A stretch of DNA of 38,520 nt, taken from IMG/VR virus record IMGVR_UViG_3300013132_000105, positions 1 through 38,520 of that record; one strand, 5' to 3'. The notes under the pieces were generated by a model that ran no database searches, was not told the DNA's origin, and saw nothing but the letters and a program-made list of their open reading frames with translations. This document shows, in pieces, positions 17,301-24,923 of this stretch. A program made the position numbers and the translations under genes. This stretch comes from a virus. How positions within the stretch are numbered: position 1 is the stretch's first letter; every line of letters starts with the position of its first letter.

Positions 17301-19304
17301 GGCTTCCAAAGCAGCTTTTTCTTCTCGCTCTTTGCCTTTTGCTTGTGCTTCTCTAAGGTAGTATTGCTCAGGGGATTTATCTGTCCTGCCTGTTTGTACA
17401 TCTTTGATGTACTTATTCATCAAGTCTCTGAATCCTGCAGACCAACGAGTGTGAGGCATATATATGTCTTCGGTCTCTGGCGTTACGAGTTCTGGTTTCA
17501 ATGCACCCTGTTCGTCTGTGCGAAGTAAATATGCGCCTGTCTCTGGATCTTTTTTGTATTGCAATTGTGGGAAAAATTGAATGTCTTGCTTATCAATCAA
17601 ATCTTTCAGAGCAGACGGTTTTTCTGCTCCAAGCGCCATGGACAAATCATGGAATGCTTCCAATGCTGGTGCTGCTTCCATCGCTCTAGCGCGTTTTTGA
17701 AGACGTTTCTTTTCTTCCGTCAGCTTGGTCTCGCGTTTTTGCAGCTCTTTGTAACCTTCAGGGGCAGGCTGATTGGCTCTGTCTGTCCATTGCTCTTCCA
17801 TCGCCCACTTGGTCTTTGTCAGCTCTGCAAGTTCATCGTCGATAGCTTTAAGATTTTTAGTTGTCTCATTTAGAGTTTTTTGCGCAATGCCTTCTGGAGG
17901 CAAACCAGCTTTGACACGCGCAGCTTCAAGTGCGCTTTTCCTTGAAGCTGGCAATTCATTGTATCTTTGTATCAATTCTGCTGGGTCTTCTATGTTAAGA
18001 CCTTCCATGGAAAACTTAACAGGAAAATCTTTGTCTTCTTGGCCGATCATAGAAGCATACATGTTTGGAAGCGTTTGCTGAGCGATTTTCATCGCTTTGT
18101 CTTGGTTTTCCTTCAGTACGCTTAGTGGTGGTAAACCTAACTCATTTGTGTTTGAGAATTCTTCTAACCAACCCAACTCTATATTGCTTTTGGCAGAAGG
18201 GTTGTTTTGATATTTTTGATTGAAAGCACGAATGGCATTGTCTTTTGAAAGGTCTGGATATAACTCTTGAGCTTTCGTCCGATAGAATCCGCTCCAAGCA
18301 TCTCTTACATCGTATTCATTGACTCCATAAAGCTCTGCCAATTCGCCTTGAGTGTATAAGGACAATGTATCGTCAGGCTCTTCTCTGATGATTGTATTTA
18401 TGTTTTTGAACCAAGGATTGAAATCCGATCTTGCAACTTTGATGTCATAAGGCTTCAATACATTTCGTTTAGGAGCACCTTTAGGGAATACGGCATAGCT
18501 CTTGCCTGCCTCTGCCATGCTTGGGAATAATGAATAGTTCTGTCTGAACTCACGCTCGTTGGCTTGTCTTTCTGCGACGATGTCACCAAGACGTTGGGCT
18601 TTGCGCTGTAAAGATGCACCAAGGGTTGGTCTGTCGCGTGTAATGCCTGACTGTGCGTTTAAATAATCTTCTTTGAGATTGCGAATGTCTTCTGCCAGCT
18701 CTAATCTTTTGCCACCAATGGCTCGTACATCGTCGGGCATCAAATGGCGCATGCCTTGCAACCCTGCCAACTCAGGGATGATCGGTGGCAGTTTTGAAGC
18801 TTCAAATAGATCGCCTAAACCCTCAACAGATTGTTGTCCTGCCTTTGTGCGAGGAATGTAGGTCATAGCCTCTGCCGCTTTTGCAGCCTCTTCGTCAGCT
18901 AATCGTGCTCCCTCTGCAGTTCCGTATTTGCCGCTTAATAAGTTGCTGCCTATGCCGTATGCTGCGCCTAACGGATAAGCCAAAGCACCTGAGCCGAGAG
19001 TCATCAAAGCTTCGATGCCTGCAGCACCTAAGCGAGGTAAAGAGTATTCGTATGGAAGATTGTAGGCTTTTGGTTCGTTGAGCTTAATGCCTGTGCCAGG
19101 GATGCTGGGCGGAGCAAACTCGTTTGGGATGATTAGGTTGCCGTTCTCGTCGTGCGTTCTGAAATACTCGGCACGTTCTGCCTCTGTCGGCATCGGGGCA
19201 GTTACATCAATCTGGTTCAAACCTCCAACATCGAAGCGTGGAATGCCTTTCGACGAATGTCGTGCAAGCACTCCTCGAATAGGTTTTCTGTTTTTGTCAG
19301 CCAC
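14400..19304 (-). CDS. Giant internal/ejection-type virion protein with DUF6321 tail, 1634 aa
   Basis: The start is GTG 19304, preceded by AAGGGG. Residues about 90-127 are Gly/Ala-rich and hydrophobic (LGSGALAYPLGAAYGIG), a possible membrane-inserting segment. A helical charged middle follows. Around residues 710-860 lies a region with DVLNHCVASGDRQNG and SIRDRRTGLPVTTIKLRP that resembles PcfJ-like domains of mobile elements. Residues about 1568-1634 (AKGRAKYNRATGSNLKAP, KSFCARMSGM, LKRWNC) match DUF6321, a short phage C-terminal domain. Gly-rich AEGG repeats lie near residue 1375. The place between terminase and portal, the size and the single-copy look suggest a protein ejected with the DNA, like podovirus internal virion proteins; no catalytic domain is certain. 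It has its own promoter just upstream. Confidence 0.75.
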   Translation of the reverse strand: MADKNRKPIRGVLARHSSKGIPRFDVGGLNQIDVTAPMPTEAERAEYFRTHDENGNLIIPNEFAPPSIPGTGIKLNEPKAYNLPYEYSLPRLGAAGIEALMTLGSGALAYPLGAAYGIGSNLLSGKYGTAEGARLADEEAAKAAEAMTYIPRTKAGQQSVEGLGDLFEASKLPPIIPELAGLQGMRHLMPDDVRAIGGKRLELAEDIRNLKEDYLNAQSGITRDRPTLGASLQRKAQRLGDIVAERQANEREFRQNYSLFPSMAEAGKSYAVFPKGAPKRNVLKPYDIKVARSDFNPWFKNINTIIREEPDDTLSLYTQGELAELYGVNEYDVRDAWSGFYRTKAQELYPDLSKDNAIRAFNQKYQNNPSAKSNIELGWLEEFSNTNELGLPPLSVLKENQDKAMKIAQQTLPNMYASMIGQEDKDFPVKFSMEGLNIEDPAELIQRYNELPASRKSALEAARVKAGLPPEGIAQKTLNETTKNLKAIDDELAELTKTKWAMEEQWTDRANQPAPEGYKELQKRETKLTEEKKRLQKRARAMEAAPALEAFHDLSMALGAEKPSALKDLIDKQDIQFFPQLQYKKDPETGAYLLRTDEQGALKPELVTPETEDIYMPHTRWSAGFRDLMNKYIKDVQTGRTDKSPEQYYLREAQAKGKEREEKAALEAKREELTKQNYMSYVDAAPADKIFGGYAAIEFTPAMSREELGKGLSIDTDVLNHCVASGDRQNGRHIGIWDPATGKVRDGMRSEISSEMREITEDGMSVTSIRDRRTGLPVTTIKLRPSPNHKGKFNLSYVSGERNGKIDLTTNYATRDYLNSRADEINNASHDLMENADVYDLKDDDQRGRAAAKVGGGTRQENVTALQDYLAANPDTPRFATADDVRDMIRSPGTAVALRNNSLDQLLEMRDEAELEFATAMHAGEPDEVLNDLRSAIADIDSRLNSHPDTIRALAQPLQRQTIPAVPVAERAPTGEEIEEYINTMDEDDVLQALVASGMDEQEVLDWFGEDIQSVYESQELGAIVYTHLIENPDILEMMREAADDGGWEPEPPMTLPAPTPEQQVALPAPTTQSIAQEYQQLSATRTPTIESENRRTELSRQIVDELQPPAMRFTPDTPPGLVASAIMESNPDVPPAVLAELISNRIAAETMLGVRDLGSDELIQAAVDALRNRQSLRDRNESAQDLYQRINEAATIEQLDDLRMERRAGNFSTTETQMLIDAARDRSRELRSRATTENLPDAVVERLNNIENISDEALINWLGQAESNSPNTVWHRLNEEQTREAVTAIEYEIGRRGLPGTHIGVQEPLIPSWPDDVRMFLDDIGFRSTPELISYQMDLENDPRGLGLTDDQAVEAITVIEHELDRRRENGLAEGGVVRMAEGGLWEGYGAPMGESPNYYQQQEDSPVHSRHSLNYGNRKYSDADVKWHEIGTDVDLFNKYGVGATKQGSVVKMHNDKIKQSDISELRARYATDDGSQYSVVRRPLDRTWSVRRSEPRNQSSVSVDISPDYKGISYTKNFANGGAVYDHDAVSRMADELLNSMNFAKGGPVLSVGRGEKLPVSQGAGLTAKGRAKYNRATGSNLKAPAPHPKTEKDANRRKSFCARMSGMPGPMKDENGNPTRKAASLKRWNC

Positions 19305-19326
19305 ATTGACCCCTTGTGTTTTGGTT

Positions 19327-19355
19327 ATTATGCACCAACATTAGATAAAAAGCAA
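19327..19355 (-). promoter_or_regulatory. Sigma70-like promoter for the giant virion protein and head operon
   Basis: Minus-strand TTGCTT (19355-19350) is followed after 17 bases by CATAAT (19332-19327) in the context GGTGCATAAT. The expected start site lies near 19320, giving a leader of about 16 bases to the GTG at 19304. The spacer and -10 context match the TerS promoter almost base for base, so this is a member of the phage promoter set. Confidence 0.75.
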
Positions 19356-19358
19356 CAA

Positions 19359-20915
19359 TTATGCAGCGTAAGGATTAATTCTTTCTTTCGGTGGTGCGTA
19401 GTCCTCAACAAACTTGCCTTCGTCTATCGTTAGCATGCCTGAGTCTCTGAAGTATATCATGGCTTGCGTCAGCGTGTCGACCAAGTCGTCATGCTCGCCG
19501 TTTGGGAATACCAAAAGCTGCGACATAAGCTGATCTGCCCATTGAGGGAACTGCCCTGGACGCTTTTTACTTTCTGGGAAATATACAAACCCAGCCTCAA
19601 GCAACGGTGCAACAGAATGCAATCGCGTTATCTTGTCGGCACGACCAGGATTGTATGTGCGAACGGGAACGCCAGCCCTGCGCAGATCTTGCGACAGCGA
19701 TATGCCACTGCCCTTCTCCTCGATCAACACAACGTCAACGCCTTTGTCTTTATCGCCGTACTTGGACTTGTAATCTTCGTAGGCTTTCTTGCGCAACTCA
19801 GGGTATCCAAGATGCTCCTGCCAGCAATCTAATAGCACGACCCGTTTGCCTTCTTGGTGGTTGAATATGCCCCAGCACGTGTGCGCTGTAGGATCGCCAG
19901 AGGTCTTTTCCGTGAACGCCGTGTCGTAAGACTGCAATATGAACCTGATGATAGGCAATGGCTGATCTGCAGGCAACATTCTGAACCAGTTCCTCTTTAT
20001 GATGCCACCTTCCATAGGACTTGGTCGTTGCTGCAATTGTCCTGATGCGCCGTATTGTCCGAGAGAAGTTTTCAGCTCTTGTATCTCTTTTTGGCCGAAA
20101 CGTTGCTCCCACAACAGCTCTCCTTCGACAGTCCTTGGATCTTTGAACCCTATCGATGTGAATACCTTCCTTGAAGACTCGTACTCTGCTGGCAAGCACA
20201 AATGCTCCCAACCACCCTGAGCAAGCAGATGGCCAGACAGATCCTTCTCATGCAACCTTTGCATAACGACGACTCGTGCACCGGTTTTTGCGTTATTCAG
20301 ACGTGTCGACATCGCTTGGTCCCACCACTCAAGGGTGGACTCGCGCATATTGTCAGACTGTGCTTCAAGTGCGTTGTGCGGGTCATCAACAACGATAGCG
20401 TCACCACCATGGCCAGTGGTCGATGCACCAACGGATGTCGCAAACCGATAACCAGACTGATCGTTCTCAAAGAATGTCTTGGCGTTCTGATCGCCTGTTA
20501 GTTTGAATCTATCTCCCCAACGCTCTTTGAACCATTCAGACTCGATAAGACGTCTGCACTTCAACGAGTCGCGAACGGACAGTGAACCGGCGTAAGACGC
20601 GAACAACCATCTGAACTCGGGACGGAATGTCCACACCCATACTGGCCACATCACAGCAACCTGTATGGACTTCATGTGTCGTGGTGGAATGTTTATGATC
20701 AGCTTGCTTATCTTGCCGTTCGTTACAGCCTCAAGGTGCTCGCTGATAACTTCAAGATGCCAATTGTGCATGAACGGCGTTCCAGGCTCGATGACGTGCC
20801 ATGCTTGCTTGGTAAACTCGTACAGGCTCTTCTCTGCAGCGCGTCGCTCCCTCTCTTTCTGAAGGACGATGATCATTGATTTGGGGGTTAAGATGTCACT
20901 CATGTTCGACAACAT
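19359..20915 (-). CDS. terL: Terminase large subunit, 518 aa
   Basis: This is the packaging motor. The ATPase part has a Walker A variant PPRHMKS (residues 77-83) and Walker B AIVVDDPH (173-180). The C-terminal RNase H-like nuclease shows SYDTAF (Asp 331), LIEEKGSG (near 399) and HDDLVD (475-480). The length of 518 fits the Terminase_6 class of podoviruses. It overlaps the TerS gene: the first in-frame ATG (20915) gives a 20-base overlap and ATG 20903 (MSDIL) an 8-base overlap. Neither has a clear Shine-Dalgarno site, so coupling to TerS is likely and the exact start is uncertain by four residues. A promoter for the next gene starts just past its stop. Confidence 0.92.
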   Translation of the reverse strand: MLSNMSDILTPKSMIIVLQKERERRAAEKSLYEFTKQAWHVIEPGTPFMHNWHLEVISEHLEAVTNGKISKLIINIPPRHMKSIQVAVMWPVWVWTFRPEFRWLFASYAGSLSVRDSLKCRRLIESEWFKERWGDRFKLTGDQNAKTFFENDQSGYRFATSVGASTTGHGGDAIVVDDPHNALEAQSDNMRESTLEWWDQAMSTRLNNAKTGARVVVMQRLHEKDLSGHLLAQGGWEHLCLPAEYESSRKVFTSIGFKDPRTVEGELLWEQRFGQKEIQELKTSLGQYGASGQLQQRPSPMEGGIIKRNWFRMLPADQPLPIIRFILQSYDTAFTEKTSGDPTAHTCWGIFNHQEGKRVVLLDCWQEHLGYPELRKKAYEDYKSKYGDKDKGVDVVLIEEKGSGISLSQDLRRAGVPVRTYNPGRADKITRLHSVAPLLEAGFVYFPESKKRPGQFPQWADQLMSQLLVFPNGEHDDLVDTLTQAMIYFRDSGMLTIDEGKFVEDYAPPKERINPYAA

Positions 20916-21342
20916 TAAAGTCAGAAACGTCTATCGTCGCTATGTTGATGTCTTTCATCTTCGAGAACATGCCTAACATCGACTCAACTTCTTCGTCAGA
21001 CAACTGCTTAACGTCTTCCGATGTTATGCCAACCGTAACTGCTGTTGAAGTAGAATCTATATCGATATGCTGCGCCTGCTTCTTGTGCACGTAAGGGGCT
21101 GCTGCCTTTGCCGCGTCTAAGCGCAAGTCCTTCGGTATATTCTCATTGTTTATTATCTGAAGCATGTAGTCCAGAGGAGTTATCTCGTAATGAGAACATA
21201 TTTCCTGAGCCAGCATGAACGCCCTGTGTTTTGGTATCGTTACATTGTTTATGTTCTGCATCCTCGCTTTTGTCCTTAACAATGGACCATGGGATGCACC
21301 AACCATTATGCTTGCTCTTTCTGTCTCTGTCGGCTGTTTCAT
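20896..21342 (-). CDS. terS: Probable terminase small subunit, 148 aa
   Basis: The gene lies directly upstream of TerL and overlaps it. The protein has a positively charged N-terminal region, a central stretch TPLDYMLQIINNENIPKDLR followed by LDAAKAAAPYVHKK that is characteristic of a phage small-terminase-like family, and an acidic, Val/Ile-rich C-terminus. Small subunits bind the packaging start site on the DNA and pass it to TerL. ATG 21342 follows AAAGGGAAG. A strong sigma70-like promoter stands upstream. The family call rests mostly on position plus the central motif, since these proteins diverge quickly. Confidence 0.75.
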   Translation of the reverse strand: MKQPTETERASIMVGASHGPLLRTKARMQNINNVTIPKHRAFMLAQEICSHYEITPLDYMLQIINNENIPKDLRLDAAKAAAPYVHKKQAQHIDIDSTSTAVTVGITSEDVKQLSDEEVESMLGMFSKMKDINIATIDVSDFNVVEHE

Positions 21343-21372
21343 TTCTTCCCTTTCCTAATGTAGCCTCGTATA

Positions 21373-21401
21373 ATTATGCACCAAAGTTTGTTTTAAAGCA
21401 A
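21373..21401 (-). promoter_or_regulatory. Sigma70-like promoter for terminase operon
   Basis: Minus-strand TTGCTT (21401-21396), a 17-base spacer, then CATAAT (21378-21373) in the context TTTGGTGCATAATTAT. The expected start is near 21366, with a leader of about 25 bases to TerS. The sequence GGTGCATAAT is identical to that of the promoter at 19327-19355. Confidence 0.75.
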
Positions 21402-21430
21402 ATCAACGTGAAAAATTGCGTTTTAAAAAT

Positions 21431-21452
21431 GAGCTCGTCGCTGATGCACGCC
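21431..21452 (+). repeat. Long inverted repeat, left copy
   Basis: The sequence GAGCTCGTCGC then TGATGCAC then GCC is matched in reverse complement at 21623-21646 with only two one-base insertions. It is the longest copy of the AGCTCGTCG box family, and the two copies lie about 170 bases apart in opposite orientation. Confidence 0.8.
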
Positions 21453-21585
21453 AACGATCTCCGAGCGAATTTGACCCCAAAACGTGCTGTGTGAAACTAG
21501 TGTATAACTCTCTCCCGGCAATAAATAAAATAAATAAAGTATATATCATTATTATTAAACATTAAGTCCTTAACTCTGTTAGTCA

Positions 21586-21629
21586 CACCGCCTCAAAAGT
21601 TCGTCTATCAGCCTCAAACGCAGGCGGTG
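21586..21629. repeat. Inverted repeat CACCGCCT / AGGCGGTG
   Basis: CACCGCCT (21586-21593) pairs perfectly with AGGCGGTG (21622-21629). The 28-base loop contains the second GCCTCAAA copy, and the right arm overlaps the long inverted repeat copy at 21623. It is a possible hairpin or protein-binding dyad in the origin-like region. Confidence 0.55.
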
Positions 21630-21646
21630 CATCATGCGACGAGCTC
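21623..21646 (-). repeat. Long inverted repeat, right copy
   Basis: Read on the minus strand this is GAGCTCGTCGCA, TGATGCAC, CGCC, matching 21431-21452. It overlaps the small hairpin arm AGGCGGTG, so the hairpin and the long-range pairing would compete. Confidence 0.8.
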
Positions 21647-21761
21647 AAAAGACACATGCTTTTTTGACCAAAAACGACCGTGCAAAAAATACACATGACC
21701 CCATTTATTTCGGATTTTAATTTTAATTACACACGTCGCACTTGATTTCGTACATCTTCGA

Positions 21762-21781
21762 AGTCACACCGCAGCTCGTCG
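21762..21781 (+). repeat. Direct repeat AGTCACACCGC fused to AGCTCGTCG box
   Basis: AGTCACACCGC (second copy of 21581-21591) is directly followed by AGCTCGTCG (21773-21781). At the first copy the following bases are CTCAAAAGTTCGTCT, a looser form of the same box, so the two elements appear to form one composite unit present twice. Confidence 0.65.
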
Positions 21782-21898
21782 ATTGTCGTGCACAAAAACA
21801 CTTTTTGCGACGGACGAGCCGATATGCGCTTCAAAGGGAAATTATTCGCAGAAAATCCATCCACTATAAAAAACAATTTCCCTAAGAACGTATCAATT

Positions 21899-21908
21899 AG
21901 CTCGTCGC
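21899..21908 (+). repeat. AGCTCGTCGC box, copy nearest the primase gene
   Basis: A ten-base box AGCTCGTCGC followed by AAAAC. A looser copy, GCTCGTC-CGTCGCAAAA, is seen in reverse at about 21804-21820. Both lie within 150 bases of the primase-helicase stop. Confidence 0.6.
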
Positions 21909-21940
21909 AAAACAACTTTCCCTTTTAAAACAAAGACTTA

Positions 21941-24118
21941 CTAGAATTTATCGTCGTTGAGTGCTCCACCCTCAATTTGATCCTTAACCCATTGCACCGT
22001 AACGGTTTCAAGATGATAGATCGTATGTAATTTATCGCCGATCCGAGTTCGTCCGTCTTTCCTATCAGACCTGAAGAATCTATAGCCCATTCGCCCCATA
22101 GAGTGCGACAATTTAGCTTTAATTTCCCCAAGTTTCATGTCCGTATTTCGTGCAGCAATATTGATCAACCAGTCTGCTCGGACAATTTTAGGATCACCAA
22201 GTTCCAGCAATGCATCTGCGCACCAATGGTCTGTAGTCAGTCCAGAGACCACGACAGCCTTGTGTGCATCCGTCTTGCGTTGAGAGTTTGCCGCAGAGAA
22301 CTGAGAGATGTCCCTAGAGCGCAGATAAGCAGCCACGTGCCTGTCCCCTCCACCTTCCAGGAACCACTGCCACAGCTCAGAGAAATACTCTCTACGAACG
22401 TCGTCATCTTCCAGACCCATCTCCCACTTGTTTGCACTCTCAATGACGTCATAACGCCTATCGTCCTGCGGTATGTATATCCCAGAAAGCATATGATTGG
22501 TAGTGATGATGACACCGCAATGCATACGCACAGAATACTTTTGCCCATACTTAGGATTGATCATTACATAGTCAGGTTGGCCAGCGATGAGCACCTTCAT
22601 AGACTCGTTGAACGCCCAGCGACTCATGTCGTGCAAGTTTGCAGCTTCAGAGATGCGCACAAGAACATAGGAAGCATATTCATTAAAGCCAGAGTCGATG
22701 GCAGAGGGTTCAACATTGGATACATTCCAAGCACCAATAGCAGGGCAGCAGAATTCAACAGCCGTATCCTTACCAACCCCTTGATCGCCAGCGATTAACA
22801 AAGCGAAGCGAGGTTTTTCCCAAGGCTTTTGCACGCGGTGCGCCATGTAGTCTAGAAATTGATCGGCATCGCCCTTATGTTGAAAGATTTTGCGAACGTG
22901 GTCGAGGAATGGACCAGCGAGCCTATTGTCACCAGCCTCTATGGTCGGAGGTCTATAAGCGTTAAACACGGCAGCACCGACAGCTTCCACAAGCGTTCCG
23001 TCCAGCGAGTCGTAGCCACGTATTAGGTCGCCATCGATGCCTGGATCTTTGGTCATGGACGTAGTAAGAGCATTGGATCGAAGCCAGTCGGACGGCTTGA
23101 TTAGTTTGCCTTCGTCGTTGACGGGAGACACAGCCGAGTTGACAGCTTCAGACACCCAGAACGCTATTGTCGGTCGGTATATGAAGTTATTGCCTGGACC
23201 ATAGAACAGGAATGAGTCGATTGGTACTTCTCCAGCCTTTGGCGACCATCCGCCGTCGATTGCTAACCGCACTAGCGTGCCTAGCGTTAGCTCTTTCTCC
23301 GCGTCTTTCTGAGAGATGTCATAGAAAGCCTCGTGCATAATTGCAGCGTGGTTTCTGCCCTCTTTGCCGCCCCATTGCGCAGCCCATTCGACATAGACAT
23401 CCCAAGCTTCTTCAACCATCAAGAATTGGCGACCGAGGATAATACCTACACTTCTCCAAACGTCCCTGTCTTCTGCACTGACGAACTCGAGCATGCTTTT
23501 GACTTGCTCTATCGTATACTTCTGACGGAAGTAAGAGTCTTCCTTCTTAGGTCTGCCTCGCTTGTCGTCTTTCTTCTTGGTTAAGTACCTTGGAAGGTCT
23601 ATCACAGGCACGGCATTCACCCAAGAGTAAATTCCACCAGACCTGTGGCGAGCTGGAGTTGCCACGATGTAACCGCCGTCATTACGGCAATCTACACCTG
23701 GACCAAGCGTGTTACTGCTCGTTCGCATTACGGAGTTATACTTGAAGACGTAGTGCATACCGCCAGACCCAGTCTTAGCGATCAAGGTCTCTGGTTCGCC
23801 TTCCTCTTTAGTTAACTCTGCCCATGTCTCGGCACCAAGTTTGCCTTCTCCAATGTCAATGTCGATGACGGTTATGCCAGAGATGGCACCCGTTACGACT
23901 CCGATATTAGACAAAGGTGCACCAACTCCGAACCATTCCTCAATCTGAGCCGGATCTTTCGATGCTTCTTTTAGACCTCTCCTGACTCGTGGGTGCTTGC
24001 CGGCATCGCCGCAATCCTTCTTGCCGCAAGTGCAGCATCCATTCGAATCTATGGAATGTATGGGAAATATAGCCCATCCTAGCTCAATGTACTTTTTTGC
24101 CCATTGATATGTATTCAT
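21941..24118 (-). CDS. Primase-polymerase / SF3-type helicase, 725 aa
   Basis: A two-part replication protein. Residues 1-180 form a bifunctional primase-polymerase (Prim-Pol) domain with a Cys-rich loop (CCTCGKKDCG, about 28-37), catalytic DIDIG (Asp 86 and 88) and SGGMHYVF (His 122). A PriCT-like linker follows at about residues 205-275 (DRDVWRSVGIILGRQF). The C-terminal ATPase of the VirE/DUF5906 type has Walker A AGDQGVGKDT near residue 445 and the sensor-like GVIITTNHMLSGIYIP. Such proteins make primers and unwind DNA at phage and plasmid origins. ATG 24118 follows AAGGAG (ATAAGGAGTTGTA). The terminator just upstream suggests lower expression than the SSB-like gene before it. The repeat region lies directly downstream. 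Confidence 0.85.
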   Translation of the reverse strand: MNTYQWAKKYIELGWAIFPIHSIDSNGCCTCGKKDCGDAGKHPRVRRGLKEASKDPAQIEEWFGVGAPLSNIGVVTGAISGITVIDIDIGEGKLGAETWAELTKEEGEPETLIAKTGSGGMHYVFKYNSVMRTSSNTLGPGVDCRNDGGYIVATPARHRSGGIYSWVNAVPVIDLPRYLTKKKDDKRGRPKKEDSYFRQKYTIEQVKSMLEFVSAEDRDVWRSVGIILGRQFLMVEEAWDVYVEWAAQWGGKEGRNHAAIMHEAFYDISQKDAEKELTLGTLVRLAIDGGWSPKAGEVPIDSFLFYGPGNNFIYRPTIAFWVSEAVNSAVSPVNDEGKLIKPSDWLRSNALTTSMTKDPGIDGDLIRGYDSLDGTLVEAVGAAVFNAYRPPTIEAGDNRLAGPFLDHVRKIFQHKGDADQFLDYMAHRVQKPWEKPRFALLIAGDQGVGKDTAVEFCCPAIGAWNVSNVEPSAIDSGFNEYASYVLVRISEAANLHDMSRWAFNESMKVLIAGQPDYVMINPKYGQKYSVRMHCGVIITTNHMLSGIYIPQDDRRYDVIESANKWEMGLEDDDVRREYFSELWQWFLEGGGDRHVAAYLRSRDISQFSAANSQRKTDAHKAVVVSGLTTDHWCADALLELGDPKIVRADWLINIAARNTDMKLGEIKAKLSHSMGRMGYRFFRSDRKDGRTRIGDKLHTIYHLETVTVQWVKDQIEGGALNDDKF

Positions 24119-24130
24119 TACAACTCCTTA

Positions 24131-24157
24131 TGAAAAAGAAAAGGGCATTGCTGCCCT
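24131..24157 (-). terminator. GNRA-loop rho-independent terminator upstream of primase
   Basis: On the minus strand AGGGCA pairs with TGCCCT around the GNRA tetraloop GCAA (24157-24142), and the tract TTTTCTTTTT follows directly. It starts six bases after the SSB-like stop codon and ends just before the primase ribosome-binding site. It should cut transcription between the two genes, leaving only read-through for the primase. Confidence 0.8.
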
Positions 24158-24162
24158 ATAAA

Positions 24163-24903
24163 CTAAAACTTTTCTTCTTCAACAGGCGTTGCAACTTCTA
24201 CCTTGCCAGAAACGATTTGGTCGTGGAACGCACGAGCAGCAGCGTAAAGATCTGCGTCTGCAACTGGTCCAACCATATCAACCTCAACGCCGTACCATGA
24301 ACCTTTGTCGTTCGACTCTTTTATGGAACGAACTTCGTAAACGTGAGAGAAGCTAGGAGGATTGAACGTACGACCATTAGCATCTTTCATTTGCACGCCT
24401 TGGATGCGTGACAGCCAACGTTTACTTTTCTTGATTTGAGTGCTGCTTAAAGAGAACAAGGCTGGTTGAAAGCCATTCTCTGTAACAATCATCACGAAGT
24501 GATTGCGAGTGTCGCGTAGTTCATCGCCTTCGTAAAGCAAACGACCTTCATCGTTGCGCTCAATTTTAAGAGCCTCGACCTGTGCAGCGGTATACTCGCC
24601 ACGATAGCCACCGCCATTCTCGCGCAAAGCCCAACGTAAGAAACGACGTTGGAATGCAACAGGAACTACCTTCACAGTTTTAAATAGTTCGTTGGTGATG
24701 GAATTGATTAACAATCCTGCTTTTGCACCTTCAACTACTTCGTCAACAACTTGTGGAGACATTGGTTGTAAGATGGACAAGAACGGTATTGCTAAAGAGT
24801 CCTTGTCAGCGCCTTCAAGACCTAAGCCAGCATCTGCGGCAAAGTTAAGAGGAGCACCGACGGCTGTAGTTTTGGCTTCCGCCACTTCATTTTTTGTAGT
24901 CAT
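24163..24903 (-). CDS. Putative single-stranded DNA-binding protein, 246 aa
   Basis: A conserved phage replication-module protein. A disordered Ala-rich N-terminus (residues 1-35) is followed by IPFLSILQPMSPQV, VKVVPVAFQRRFLRW and PALFSLSSTQIKKSKRWLSR, then a basic patch and strand-rich sequence. The last residues are VEEEKF: an acidic tail ending in Phe, the hallmark of SSB-type proteins such as T7 gp2.5 and E. coli SSB, which bind partner proteins through the tail. No OB-fold can be proved by eye. ATG 24903 follows AAAGGTG. A strong terminator follows the stop, so this protein is probably made in excess over the primase, as an SSB should be. Confidence 0.55.
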   Translation of the reverse strand: MTTKNEVAEAKTTAVGAPLNFAADAGLGLEGADKDSLAIPFLSILQPMSPQVVDEVVEGAKAGLLINSITNELFKTVKVVPVAFQRRFLRWALRENGGGYRGEYTAAQVEALKIERNDEGRLLYEGDELRDTRNHFVMIVTENGFQPALFSLSSTQIKKSKRWLSRIQGVQMKDANGRTFNPPSFSHVYEVRSIKESNDKGSWYGVEVDMVGPVADADLYAAARAFHDQIVSGKVEVATPVEEEKF

Positions 24904-24923
24904 TTTGTTTCACCTTTCTAAGT

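Larger units (their letters stand above)
21403..21925. other. Repeat-rich, A+T-rich gene-free region, candidate replication origin
   Basis: Between the primase gene and the terminase promoter about 520 bases hold no convincing gene. They carry at least four close copies of AGCTCGTCG (starting 21432, 21773 and 21899 on plus; 21644 reading minus) plus degenerate copies near 21598 and 21804-21820. An 11-bp direct repeat AGTCACACCGC occurs at 21581-21591 and 21762-21772, and GCCTCAAA occurs twice (21590, 21611). A 46-base stretch at 21520-21565 is almost only A and T. Short repeated boxes next to an easily melted tract, beside the primase-helicase gene, are the usual look of a phage origin. A terminase recognition (pac/cos) site or a regulatory region is the alternative. 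Confidence 0.5.

Noticed and set aside
21727-21915. Minus-strand frame of 62 codons in the repeat region
   Set aside because: It needs a TTG start with poor spacing, lies on the AGCTCGTCG repeats (which create the CDEL and IDEL peptides), and shows no similarity I recognise. I treat it as a by-product of the repeats, though a small gene is not excluded.
22103-22798. Plus-strand frame of 231 codons inside the primase-helicase gene
   Set aside because: The minus-strand protein covers this interval with clear helicase motifs; the plus frame lacks a start signal and any recognisable domain.
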